From assembly GCA_013398955.1 (NCBI GenBank), contig VWPU01001212.1, positions 51,054-115,053 on the forward strand: DNA of 64,000 nucleotides. Reading direction: 5' to 3'. The notes beneath the pieces were generated by a model that ran no database searches, had not been told where the DNA came from, and was given only the letters and a program-made list of their open reading frames with translations. Both the position numbers and the translations under genes were made by a program. This DNA is from Callaeas wilsoni (Eukaryota; Chordata; Aves; Passeriformes; Callaeidae). Positions 23,614 to 36,000 of the stretch are shown piece by piece (the stretch's first letter is position 1; every line of letters begins with the position of its first letter).

Positions 23614-25129
23614 TTGTAGCAGGTGCTTAACCAAGGGGTGTTCAGCTCTTTGGGGTTTCCCACTTACCAAATGGTGCACCTCCTGTGACCTGCATAGCCT
23701 CCAGGTAGGTTTTAAAAGGTCAAAATAAATTGTTTCGACCTTCCAGGGCGCAGGGGAGAAATTGTTATTTCTATTCGGCACCACATTTTTATTCCACGGA
23801 GGAATGAGATTTTTTGCACCTTTTGCTGAAAATTGGGGACGTCTTGTAAACTCACCATTCCTCAGCCAGTTCTCTCCACAGCCCTCCCTCAACAGCAGCT
23901 TTGCAGACTCCTCTGGGCAGGTTGCCAGATGGAAGGGGTGCTTTCGCAGGAGAGAGGTGAGGAGAGGTTGTTCGATTCTCTCCAATCTCTATATTTGCAC
24001 CAACAGAAGCTAAAAAAAGAAATGTCTCCGTACCTACAGTTGCACTAAATATAACCATCTAGCTGGTTCTATATATACCTTTTTAAAAGCATGACATGCG
24101 ATACTTGCAAAGGGTTGAGCCCAGAAAATAAATTACAATGCCAGAGGGCCAGAGCTGTCAGTCACTCCATGCAAGGTAAACCACTGATTGATTTGGTCCT
24201 CGAGAATGGCTGACTTTTCTTTGTTGTCCTCTGAAATAACAAATTTACTGTATTTTCTGGTTTACAAAAAAAAAAAAGCTTAATATTAATAACAATAATA
24301 ACTGATATCTGAAAATCCAGGGAGAGCTAAGGATATGGTATAGAGATTTTGGTTCATCTAGGGTTAAAACCTCCAGCCCGCAGCGGCAGTGATATCAGTC
24401 ACTAATAGTAACCTTGCGTAGCTGCATGCATTAAGGTGGTATTGGATGATAAGGCAGAGGAGCGAAGCAATCTGTTGGGCTACAGCTGAAAATAGAGTCA
24501 CTGCTGCACAGGGAAAAGCTCCATCCCCTCCCTGGCTCTTTCTTCAGAAATGAGAATGCAGGGGAGTCGTGCCGAGGGAAGGGAAATCTGATTTCCCACT
24601 GCTAGGAGACAGGGTGGCACTTGTGAGAAGGATTTCAAGGTCATGGTGGCGATGCTATCGGCGGTGATGGGGCAGCCAGGCAGACAACAGGTGAAGGATT
24701 CACGGAGCTGGTGGTGCGCTGCCGAGGGAGATCATCCGATAGCTGTGGCGAGCTGCCTGCCGGGAGACACCTTCAGCCCCTGTTTTCCACACAAAAGCAC
24801 CGGAATCCGGCCATCAAGGTGACAATGAGGGGTAAGAGGTAAAGGAGCCTGGGTACGCGTGCCTGTAGGTAACCGAGGTTCCACAGCCACCCACCCTCGC
24901 ACCCGCCAGGCGGTCCTGGAGCATCCCCTTCCCCCTCCACCGCCCAGCGTCCTGGCAAACCTTCTGCCGCTGCCGACGGGGCAGTCAGCCCGGCAACGAA
25001 CTCACGTCTCCTTTAATCACACCTATGCAAAGGCAAATAGATGAAATGGTGGGAAATCGGAAGGCTTGACCAAGGCCAAATGAGCTCCCAGTGCAGTCTC
25101 GAAATTGCAGCTCTGTCAGTAAACGACAA
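23614..25129. other. Unique non-coding sequence with a CpG-richer patch
   Basis: No gene is supported. About 24640-25010 has more CpG dinucleotides than its surroundings (for example GGCGATGCTATCGGCGGTG, TACGCGTGCC and GCCGACGGGGC). A 12-A run lies at 24266-24277. Confidence 0.5.
24640..25010. promoter_or_regulatory. Local CpG-enriched patch, possible weak CpG island
   Basis: CpG is visibly more frequent here than in neighbouring DNA on both sides, and the GC content is higher. There is no downstream open frame that looks like a first exon, and no TATA or initiator arrangement I can defend. It may be an orphan CpG island or simply a GC-rich patch. Confidence 0.25.
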
Positions 25130-25290
25130 GGATTTGAGCACAGGACCCTGCATTTCCACTGATACCCTTTGTTCCAATTGTGTTCCACCTACGTTTCTAA
25201 TCTTGGGCAAAGCACTTACCTGCTTGGCACCTCTGTTTACTCTTCTTGTAGAACAAAAAGGAGTCATGAACCACTTCACAGGCTTACATT
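25130..25290 (+). mobile_element. MIR-like CORE-SINE relic
   Basis: The segment follows the order of the MIR core and tail: CTAATCTTGGGCAAAGCACT, then CTGCTTGGCACCTCTGTTTAC, then CACTTCACAGGC. The MIR consensus has the equivalent order of TGTGACCTTGGGCAAGTCAC, a GTGCCTCAGTTTCC block and an ACCTCACAGG block. It is diverged, as expected for an old SINE shared across amniotes. The upstream limit is approximate. Confidence 0.65.
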
Positions 25291-26079
25291 AGAATTTCAT
25301 AACTAATATTTATACGGGTCTTGGAGATCCCTGGTGGGGAGGTACTACAAAGGGGACCTCTACATCAAAGGTGCAAATATACACAAAAGTGGTTCAGGGA
25401 GTACAAGGACTGGGTTTGCAAAGAGGCTCCTGAACTGAGGGCAGCAGTGTGAGCAAAGATTGCACAACCCAGTCAGGGTCCATTCCAAGATGATACTGAG
25501 ACCTTAACTAAGGCCTTCATAGAGGGCAACGGAAATTTCACCCGGTTAAGAACAGGTGCAAGGCATTCGGAATGTCATAAATTTAATCTGGACTTTCCTA
25601 AATTATCTGCTTTGGATGGAGAGTTGAAAACTGCCACTTACCTTGGCAACAAGCACTCTGACCCACCCCCTTTGTTTTTTCACCAGTCTTTTTTGTCCTC
25701 ATTTTTTTTGCCCTCCAAACTCCAGAGCTGATCTGGACACTTGAAAGCCTGCAGTCAGGAGTTTCTCTGATTATGCCAACACTCATCAATCCCACTGGGA
25801 GAAACACTAACAGATCCTTGGTGCTCTTTTGTAATTAGGGAACAAGTATATTCTTGCATTTTAAGCACTGGGGAGGTATGTGGGAGATGGGGATTAAATT
25901 TGCTCCAACAAAACCTTCCTGCAGAAATTTCCATGATGCTGAATCTTTCTGTAAATACTTGTGCTCCTGAATGCCACATGGCTCCTATTCCACATTCAGT
26001 GAATTTGCCCCATGACACCTAAAAATAATTATTGTGATATTGTCTACCTGACCTGCTCTGTGCCCTGAAATCTACCTTG

Positions 26080-26136
26080 TATATATAGATACATAGATAG
26101 ATAGATATAGATAGACAGATATGTATATGTATATTG
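26080..26136. repeat. Degenerate GATA/TATA microsatellite
   Basis: The tract is made of ATATATAGATACATAGATAG followed by further GATA units and TATGTATATGTATAT. It is an imperfect tetranucleotide repeat with dinucleotide interruptions. Confidence 0.85.
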
Positions 26137-27772
26137 ATAAATACCTCTTGTTACAACCATAGGACTATGAAGCTATGGGGACCTAAGTAATCTTACAATT
26201 TAAGGGAGTTAGGACACATCTGGTATTGTTTGTCATTTTGTTTGGTTTACTTTTCCAGCTTTTTTTTCCATTTCTCAGTTTTCCACTGTCCCTCGCTGGG
26301 AAACTGAGGACTGCCAGGGGCTGACACCCAGCTGTTTTCTTGGCTGTTAATTTGTACCTTAAATGAAAAGGAAAGTGAAGCTGATGCGGGTGGGGCTGGT
26401 GTTGTTCCAGCAGGGATCAGTGGGAAGGAGAAGGTGCTGCTTTACCCCACGCTGGCCCTGAGAATGGGAAATGGAGCAAATAGCTGCCATCACTGCACAG
26501 CAAAGCTGCACCCTACAGACCTGAAACACCCTGCCTAGCAAGGTGGGTAACAACTCCTCTGAGCCAGAGAGTGAAAATGAACTGAGAAAAACGCAACCAA
26601 GCCAAGAAGAGCTGGGAAAATCCTGCTGTTTTGCCTTGCTTTGCGCATTTCTCAGGGCAAGGTCCTAGAGGCTCTCTCCTGAGTGGTGGAAGACCAGTGC
26701 AGCTTCACTGTGACCATAGCACTGCACTGGCTGCTGCCACTGCTTCTGTGGATGGGGATTGTAGGGGGGAGGAAAGGCTGTTGCTGATGTAGGAGGATCA
26801 GAGGAATCATCTAAGAATCAGTGTGGGTGCAGCTGCCTATATTTCATTTTGACCAAGAGCCCTTATTGTTGCAGCCAAGACTTTATAAACGTAAATGCTT
26901 AACACAGTCCCCTGTTGGGCACTGAACTGTGTGCATGCACGGTGAAATAGAGTTGTTATGGCTGCACCACTTTTACTGTTGCTTTCCTCAACCAAAACTC
27001 TCCTTGTAGCTTTGGTCGAAAGTCTTTTGCCATTGTAGGGCTTCCCAGCCAACACTACTGTGGTATTAAACAGGCAGCATCACATTTAAACTGAAAATAG
27101 ATTTTTCTGGCTTCTGAGCTTGGTCAGAGAAAGAAAGACAGCACACCACTACTTGAACACAAGAAAATGTTCCAAACAGAACTTTAAAACATTTTCTAAA
27201 GTCCTTGTTTTAAGAAATATCACATCATGGCTTTCCACATGGCAAATCATGCAAGAAATCTAGGAGTGAATCACTTCCCAAGCAGATGCCCTGCTCAGTG
27301 TCTAGTGGTCTGCTGTTGGCCAAGCCAGGCTGTAACTCGCTGGTCATTGGTGACCTGTGAGGCCAGGGGACACAATCTCCAGCCAGGCTGCACACTGCAG
27401 CAGGACATCTACCCAAAGAAGCCCTTGTAGGTGGCACAGTGATAGCCCTAGTGCAGGGATTTGGCTTCTCTCTAGCTACAGTGACCCACCATGACAGGTC
27501 TGCCCCAGCACGAGGCAGTGGCCCACATGCCATGGTCTATCTGCCATGGTGAGCAGTGATAAAAAGGCTTTGGTTTACATTACTATGGTCTCAAGCTGGA
27601 CTGTGTTTCCAGTTCAGGAAGGATAATCCTAGGGTCAGAGCATGAGAAAAGAAATCAGGTGAAATGGTTGCCTTTAGGGATCAGCAATAAACTCCCTGTG
27701 TGACAGGGAAAAGAGAAATCTCCCTGCTTCACCGTCAGGCAGAAGAAAAACTTCTCCCTAACACAGACCAGG

Positions 27773-27844
27773 GCTGTAGGAAGTACCCAAGCAAAACCTT
27801 CCTACAGATCCTTCCATGGCTGTAGGAACTACCTGAGCAAAGCT
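27773..27844. repeat. Imperfect direct duplication, period 46
   Basis: GCTGTAGGAAGTACCCAAGC (27773 onward) recurs as GCTGTAGGAACTACCTGAGC (27819 onward), each followed by AAA. The copies differ at three of the first 20 bases. Confidence 0.8.
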
Positions 27845-29944
27845 GCATCCTGCCATTCTTACTCCTGTGCTGCCTCTTTGTGCCCTCCAGAAGGGATGTA
27901 GAGCTGTAGCATAAAAGCAGGTCCAGCATTCAACCCAGCTGCACACACAGGGACAGCAAGAAATCTTGTGGCACTCACTGTTTCCTTTACCCCTTCATTT
28001 CCATTTCTAATGCTGCATTCAGATTTCGTGTTTATTTTTCTGGAAGCCTCTCATTGCACGCTGAGATTTTAATGCCTGGAAGAGGTGTTAAGTAATGAAC
28101 CTCTTAAGTACAGCTGCATCCCCCAGGTATCTCCTGGGTCTCCTGTGGGATCAGGCTCTTCCCTGCTTTTGCCAGTGGCACAAGGCTGTGCCAGCGGGGT
28201 GACTGCTGCAAGGATTAAACTAGGGTCACAATTAGCTCGAGATTCTGAGCACTGAGGCCAGGCCCTAAGGAAAGTGGCAGGAATCCAGAAAGGAGGTGGT
28301 ACCCAGCAGCACAGCGGGTATCCTGGGATAGCATGGGCTCTGCAGGAGCGCTGCACACCACTGCTCTTAGCACCACAGATCTGCCCAGAGCTGAAACCCC
28401 AGGAGATCTGTGCTATCTGTTTTCCCCATGGTTTTTGTATGCAAAAGCAACCCACAAATCTCACTTTTTAAGTATTTTGCAAGGTTTGAAAGGAACAGGG
28501 GAGAAGCAATGTTAGGGGTAACCCAGAGCCTCAGGCAGGTGTTGTCAAATCCCAGCGGAAAGGAGCCAGGAAAGAGTAAAAGGGAAGTGGGAGGAGAGCT
28601 GAGGTTCCAGGAATTGTTAGCTGCACATACAGGAAAAATAATAATGCCCTCCCTTTCTCAGTAGCAGTGGTGGAGATGCTTTGCTGTAAACACTGAAAAC
28701 ACGTATGTCTTCAGTCAGATGCCTACACGTGCCCATGCTTGCAACAGTGTCCAAGGAAAAGGCTGAATTCTCTTAAATCTGAGATGTTTGCTAAGCTGCA
28801 TATTTGATAGAGAATAAACTGCTGATAAACACTTCCCTCCCCCAGCCTCTCCTCTGCACCTAAAATATTGACCATCGTCGAGCCCCATGGTCTCAGCAGT
28901 TTTCAGACAGTTCCTCCCTCTCTTTGTCTCTCTCACAGAGAGCCAGAAGCTCCCAGGGCACTCTGCAATGAGCAGTGCTCCGCTGACACTGCTGCCTGCT
29001 TCCTAAAGATGGAGATGTTTAGGAGCAACAGGAGTGATTCCAGATGATTTGCTAATGAACAGAGGGATGACAGGAACATTGCCTACCTTTTATTAAAAAT
29101 TCATTTCTAGATAAGAAATAAAGGACTGGGGGGCGAGGGTTTCTTTCTTCCCAAATTATATTTTGCAGGACAGAAAATGTAAATTAGCAGAACAGTTCTT
29201 TTGGTTAGCAAACTGATTTCAAAATTTCTCATTCCTGTTTCTTTGCAGTCTCCCGTTCTGTGCAAAATGTAATGTCCCTGCACCTTGGGGTTGAATTTTT
29301 CTCAGTTTCAAAGAGAAAATTAGTTTCTACCTCGCAACACTTTATGAGAATGACAAAGACAATACTTGTATATATTTCATCAGTCTTAATCCTATCTTCT
29401 CCAGAATTTCCAGTAATGTCTGTGAAAAATTTATAGAAGTGTCCCCTCTGTCTGCAGAAGAAATGCAAGGCCAAGAGCAGAAGCAATCATTCCAGATCCC
29501 TCAAAGCAGCCTAACCCAAATTATCAAACATCCTGTTAGATATGCGGGGTCAAATTTAGTCCTGCTGTAAACTCACACAACAGTGTTTAGAGGACTCTGA
29601 CTTACAGCCATTGATGAGTATCTGTTTGCTATTGCTTAGACAAATGACCTCACGACAAAAACTATTATTCATCTGGGGGATTTCTTTATGAAAACAGCCA
29701 ATTATGTTTCATATGGGGTTCATACATTTAACTCCAGTTCTATTGCGCTTAACACAGGTTCTCTCATCTCCATGGGTTATACAAGGGGACCCTTATGGAC
29801 ACTGTGGCTGCCATTTTCACAGTTTTCTCCTGCTTCTTTCTTGCAGATTTTTGGCTCGGACAAACCTAAATATCCAAGAGGAACTTATCTGCCATCTTGC
29901 TAAGGAAACAGTCAAAACAATGAAATAATTGGATTATAATGGAA

Positions 29945-30045
29945 TACTTTAGGACCCAGGGAAACATGAATTTAATTTTTGATCTGTCACAGGCTCCCAG
30001 TGTGACACTGGGTAAGTTACCTAGGTCTGGCTCTATTGCTCTTAA
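29945..30045 (+). mobile_element. MIR-like CORE-SINE relic
   Basis: The order GGACCCAGGGAAAC, GATCTGTCACAGGCTCCC, then AGTGTGACACTGGGTAAGTT matches the MIR body and CORE region, where a GGGTTC...GGCTCTGCCAC part is followed by TGTGACCTTGGGCAAGTCAC. Similarity fades after about 30045. It is an old fossil with no sign of activity. Confidence 0.6.
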
Positions 30046-33000
30046 TTCTTGCTATATCACTGGAAGTCCCCATGGTAGGAGCATGGTCTGCATTAGGAAG
30101 CTGTGTTGCCTTGAGGGCCAGGAAGGGAGCTGGGAGTTTGAATAAACTACCCTCCTTTGATACCTGTGTTTCTCCATGGACTGTGCAAGAAATTTAGTCT
30201 GCTGGCTTAAACACTTCTGCTTCTTAAAGACACCTAGGAAAAGTCCAGGCTTTGACTGTTGCGTGGGGTGGTTCCAAATGTGTAGAGATACTCAGCATTT
30301 AGTCCACACAGCAGCACTGACAAGAAAAATATTAAATACAGTAAAGTAATGAGATCCACCCTTCTGTTCCTGATAGAGAGGGGGATGGCTATGTAGACTT
30401 TAGAAGAAAATCTGAAGGTTGGTTTTGCATGCTGACAAAGAAGTTGGCCGGGGTCTTTTAAATCTGCACAGCATCTTATGTTTCAGAATATTTCAATTCC
30501 CTTAACATTCTACAATAATATTAATGAACCTGTGGAATAATGGCATGACAGAGTTTTGTAGCCAGGGTGATTGAAGGTCAGAAGAGAGAATATTACCTCT
30601 TTCCACAAGCCTTGCTTTGCTTTGGAAAGCACAGCTTGAGACTGAAGCTTGAGATTAAATACTGAAGTCCACATTTGGGATGATTTGTGAAATTCAATGT
30701 GAGCATTTGCAAAACGCTCATGTTTATATTTCTCCTGAGCTCTTGTTGTCTTCCATCATGAAGTGCGGGTGTTAGAGCACAACTACAACCACGCTGCACT
30801 CTCTGTGCTGTTATGAGCTTTTGATCACTTTAATCACTGTACTTAAGAGTAGCTTGATCTATTTTTTCCAACTAATTTGACATTCCATGAGGTAAGAAGG
30901 TAATTAGTGACGTGTGCTCTACTGAGAGAGTACAGAATTTCACTTATTCCCCCAAGAGCTTTACATTTTGGCTATAGCCATTGTTAGATAGAAAACAATG
31001 CTTCTTTCTTAAAGAACGAGAAGTAAAAGACGACTTTGAGTAACCTGATTATACAGCTTGCTCACATTTTGTTTTAGCTCTATCTTTGATGCTTGTGCAA
31101 GCAATGAATTTTAGCTTTCCTTTGCCCTCGTAGGTCCAGCTGCTGGAGCAGTCAGTGCTAGTTACCTGCACGTCTCTCTCATGTGTGTGTTTGCTGACTT
31201 CATTTGGCAACAGGCTCAGGTACATGGCTAAAAACAAGGTTTTCTTGTTTGGGGCATGGTGTTGCACCCCTAGGAAGTTTTAAGCAGGAGGTTTTGCTGC
31301 TTTTACTGCCTGATCTTATCTGAGTCACTTAGGAGGTACCAGCTGTCTAAGTATTAGCTAATTGCACAATTTGTGTCTGTTTGTGCAGGCTTTCATAAAA
31401 GATAGGAACGGCATCAGTGGGGTAATGCTTTCACCTTCCCCAGGGGACTCTCTAGCTGTGTGACCTGACAGTGTTACATGGCTCATTGCAGAACAGCACT
31501 GGTCTGCTCCCTCTCGAGCAGCAAATCTGACCTTTGTTTAGACAAACCATCTGCTTTCTCTGCTCCTTCTCTCTCTCACTCTCTCTGATCTGCGGCCACA
31601 AAGGAAAAGGAGTGGCCAGCAAAACTTCAAACGCAGAAAAACATTTCAGGCTGAATTTGCTGAGGTGCCTGGGATCCCAGCCTCCCCTGGGAGGTGGTGG
31701 CTGTATCAGAGCTCTCCAGCGTGTTCGCAAGGAGGAGATGCTTTTGTAGCCAGACAGGCAGTTTCTTTCCTCTGAAAACCAGGGGCGGGCTGGATGGCAG
31801 CAGATGCTGCTTCAGAAGCTCCTTTCCAGGTTTTGATGATCAGCACACTTCCCAGTGCCAGCAGCACTCTGAAAGCCTGTGCAGGACTGCAGTGTTGGTA
31901 AAGCATTTGCAATCTCTCACACAGGTGCCCTCTCACCCTTGCCTTTGTCAAAGGTGCAGGTGGTCCATCCCTCCCCATCAGCCCACAGCTGCACTGCTGG
32001 GAAATGAGATGCTGCGAGGTCAGTGTAGAACCACAGAGCAGTTCCCTGCGCTGCTTCACTCTTCTAAAGTGTGATGGTGGGAAGGCCTTGAATGCATTGG
32101 GATTTCCCTTTCCCTGGGTTGCTCTGCAGGGCAGCAGCTGCCATGTGTCACTGTCCCCTAGAAATGGGCAGGTTTCAACAGGCAGATTCAGCTGAGCTCA
32201 GAGGAGCAGAGAGGCAGGCAGGAGATCCTCACCTCATCAGAACCCTGTTCTTCCACTCTCTCCAGTTTCCCTCTGTCCATGGAGATGGGGTGCTATAGTT
32301 GAGAAAGCAAAGAGGAAAGAGGATTTAGGTCCATCTCAAGACACTTCAAGGTCTGTCTGAAGGCAGGGCAAATGTACACCAATTCACTAATCTTCTGAGT
32401 TTTACTTTCTTTTTAGAATTGGAATGGCTGCTCCTGCTCGTATAAATCCTGCAGCCTTCCTAGCTGGAGCAAAGAGCCTCATGTGTAGCACACACAGCTC
32501 TTCGGAGCATTGCAGGGCTTTCCTAATCCTTTGCCTCTATATTACAGTAGTGTGCAGAGTTCACAGTGAGTTCCTCAGGCCTCACTGTGCAGATGATGGA
32601 CTGCAGCCAAACCCAGCCCTAGAGGGGCTGGTGATGGCTCCAAGCTTTCAAGCTGCTCTCACCAGCCTGGGAGTGACACCTCTAATGCTCCTGGGATCAG
32701 CTGATGCCAGCAGGGATTGAGCTGAGGTCCAGAGCTGCTCACACCGCTGTGACCTGCAGTCCCTATTTAGCTTGTACAGTGAGGAACAAAATGAGGGCTG
32801 CCTGTTGTTACTGCACAGGGTCTGTTATGCAAAAAGTTTTGTCGTACATGAATGGCCAAATCCCCAGTGCTCCCCAGATAATAGGATTTCTTCCACCAGC
32901 ATATCCTAAGTGAAACTATTAGCCTGTCCATGAGAAGGACAGGAGACAGATGGCTGTGTTGGGATGGACAGTTGCAGTGTAGGATTCTTCTTATTCAAGA

Positions 33001-36000
33001 GCAGCTGAGATGTTTGATCTTACACTACAGAAACCACATACTTCAAAGGCAGCAGGATCCAGGCCATAAGGAAGTGAAGATGGAAAAAAATCAATCCACC
33101 TTATCAAATAAACGTGTATCTGGAAGCATGTGCCTAAGACAGTGATGTTATTTCTTTGCATGCATAAAAATTAAGAGTCTGGTGAGAATCAGTGGTTTTT
33201 CATTCTGATGAAATCTTGAGGAGCCTATGTGCTGTCCCTTTTTGGAGAGTCCAAGCCCCGAGCAGGTGCCTGCAGTGCCCTCACCGGAGCCAGGGGCTGA
33301 GATCTTCATCACAGATACCTTGCTGCCCTCTCTGCTCTTCCTCCTTTTACTCTTCCAAACAGAGAGCCAGGCTGCAGTGAGGGCCAGTCCCCAGAATCTC
33401 CCATGTGCCCAGTCCCCGAATATCTTAAATGTTGCATGAGGACCACAGTGGGGCTCTTTTTTACACAGACAAGGCTTCGCATTTGCTGGCTTCTTGCTGC
33501 AATAAATTGGCAGATGATGCTCTAATGAGAACAATAACGCACCCACCCTACCGCCTTCGATCACTTACGCGCTCTTTTGCAGCTTGTGAAAGGCTCTAAA
33601 AGCTTTCACCAGACACATTGTCTGATTTTTAGGGAGTGTCTCTAGCGCTGTTTACCCTAGACAAGCAGAAGCCTGTTTTTATCCCACATGGTTGCTGGGA
33701 CAATTAATGACGGGCTAAGTGACCAATAATTAGTCTGAACCAAGGAGCCCCGATTCCAGAGATTTTCCAGCTATTTCAGCAGCGGAGGCTGCCTCGAAGC
33801 AGCCTATCCAAATGGAGAACTCCAATACACCGCTTAACGGGTGGCGTGCTGGGGTGCAATCAGTTGGCATCAGAGGTGCTGTGCCATTTCGCACCAGCGC
33901 CAGTGACTGTGTATGTGCTGTCCTCCTGTGACAAAGTGATCTGTGTTCTCCGGCGTTTTCTACTCAGAGATACGCATGCAAGGGATGGAGAAGCGTTTCA
34001 ATTTGCTCAATTGTTTCCACTTGTTTAGTTCTCCAGCTACAGACTCGGGACTGTCTTGACTCTTTGTTAAAAAAGTTACTTGGCAGCTCAGATGAACTCC
34101 CATGAGTGATTATCACCAGGTTGTGATTAAAATTATCCACTGAACAGCTGTTTCTGTGAAAGGACTGTATTGTTATATTAACCTGTAAACTCCTAGCAAT
34201 TAAAATTGGGTTTTGAAACTACAACAACAAAAAGCTGTCTGCATGCTATCTCACTGTTGAGCATGCCATTTCCCATGTGCTCTGCTTGTCTCCTTTTCCT
34301 GCAGCATCTCAGTGTGAGGGACTGAACTGACAGGTGATCTTTTTTGACTTTCAGTTTACCTTTGTCTGCTTCAGGACCTGCAGCCAGCCTCTACTTATTT
34401 ATGCATCTTTATCTGAAGGGGAATCGACTCTGTTTTAATTGCATATGAACGGGATGATAATAAAATGTTAATTAGTTTTTCTGTCCGTGCACTGATCTCT
34501 ATCTGGCAGAATTTGCCCTTGATGATCCCAGAGCATCGGCACCATTGCAGACAAATAAACGCGGACGTGCCGTTCGCACGAGAATCCAGGGATGTCCCCC
34601 ATTGTTCCCAGGCTGTTCAATGTTTTTCCATTTCAGCAGCTGCATGCAGCATCACTGATGTGGAACTGCTCAGCACATATGCTAATACCATATTCACTAT
34701 ACTGGCAATCCCTACATGAGACCTAATGTGGGATTTCTTTTGGATAAGATGGTGGTGTCTTTTTTTTTGCAGTGCTGAAATCTTCTCATTGCTTAGACCA
34801 CCTAGAAATAGCCCACTTGTCTGCCTCAGAGGAATCTTAGGCTCACAATAGCCTCTTAAAACATGGAGCTGTTCAAACATGTATCCGTCATCCATAGCTT
34901 CCTATGTCCTGTAACACACCTACTGCTGGGATAACGGAGCACCTGTCAAGATTCTATATTGCTAGCCATGAAGTCCTCTCAAATTTATCAACAGAGAAGC
35001 TTACACTGCTGCCTGGCAAGCTTTTGTGACTCAACCTTGACCTCTAAGGATCTTCTGAAGATGAGAAAACATCAAATTCTCCTTGCAGATTTAATCACTG
35101 TTTCCTCTGCTGTGGGCTCTGACTGACAAGATGGTAGAGATATCCTTAGCTCAGACAAAATCACCTGAAAGCAGTCGCTGCTACAAAGACACAGACCACA
35201 CACTCGTGCCATGCATTGTGTTTGGCATCCCAGCCACCCAAACAAAGCACACAGCAAAGCGGAGAACGGCCCACAGCCCGAGGCCACCGACTGACCATCA
35301 AGGTCAGTCACCTTCCAGACACGAAGACGAAGACTCTGGGCCATGTTTGGAGTGCTGGCCCAAGGGCAAGACACTCTCTATACTCTCACTGTCCCTTGAG
35401 CTTCAGATGGATGTTTACAACCTTGCAAAACAACCCCAAAAAACATGGCAATGAGGCATCAAGTGACACTAGACTGCAACTGGAAGCCACCAGAGGTGAG
35501 TGGTGAAAGATTTCCACCTGCTAACAGTAAATCATTCCATTATAACTCTAGTAAAAGCACATGTGACTTGTCCTGTGCACCAGTGTCTTTCTCAAGTACT
35601 GCTTCTCAGGGAAGTCCAGGTTTAAGGCCTCTTCTTTTCTTTTTCTGGATGCTCCCCATTTCCCAGAAAGTGTCCCAGAGTTGGAGGCAATTCCATTGCT
35701 GAGACTCTGCACTTCCCACCTGCTGATTGCAATTAGCCACTGCCAGCTGGGGCCTGGTGAGCTGCTGAGGAGCCAACAAGAAGCAGAGACCAGCACGAGG
35801 CCTCAGCAGCACACGTGCTGAGAATAAACAAGAAATGCAGCGCTGTGTTCCTGAGGTGCCTCCACTGCGAAACAAGGTTCTCAAGGCCCTGTGTGTGTGT
35901 CAAAGTCTGGTTTTGGAGGCTCAGCTTGCTCCTCGTGCTCTTGCACACTGTGATCATGTGTTTGACAGAAAGGAAGCGCGGGGAAATAAAGGTTGCTGTA

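Larger units (their letters stand above)
25291..29944. other. Unique non-coding sequence, no gene seen
   Basis: No coding or RNA gene is recognised. It holds a GATA-type microsatellite near 26.1 kb and a 46-bp-period partial duplication near 27.8 kb. Open frames are short and mutually overlapping. Confidence 0.55.
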
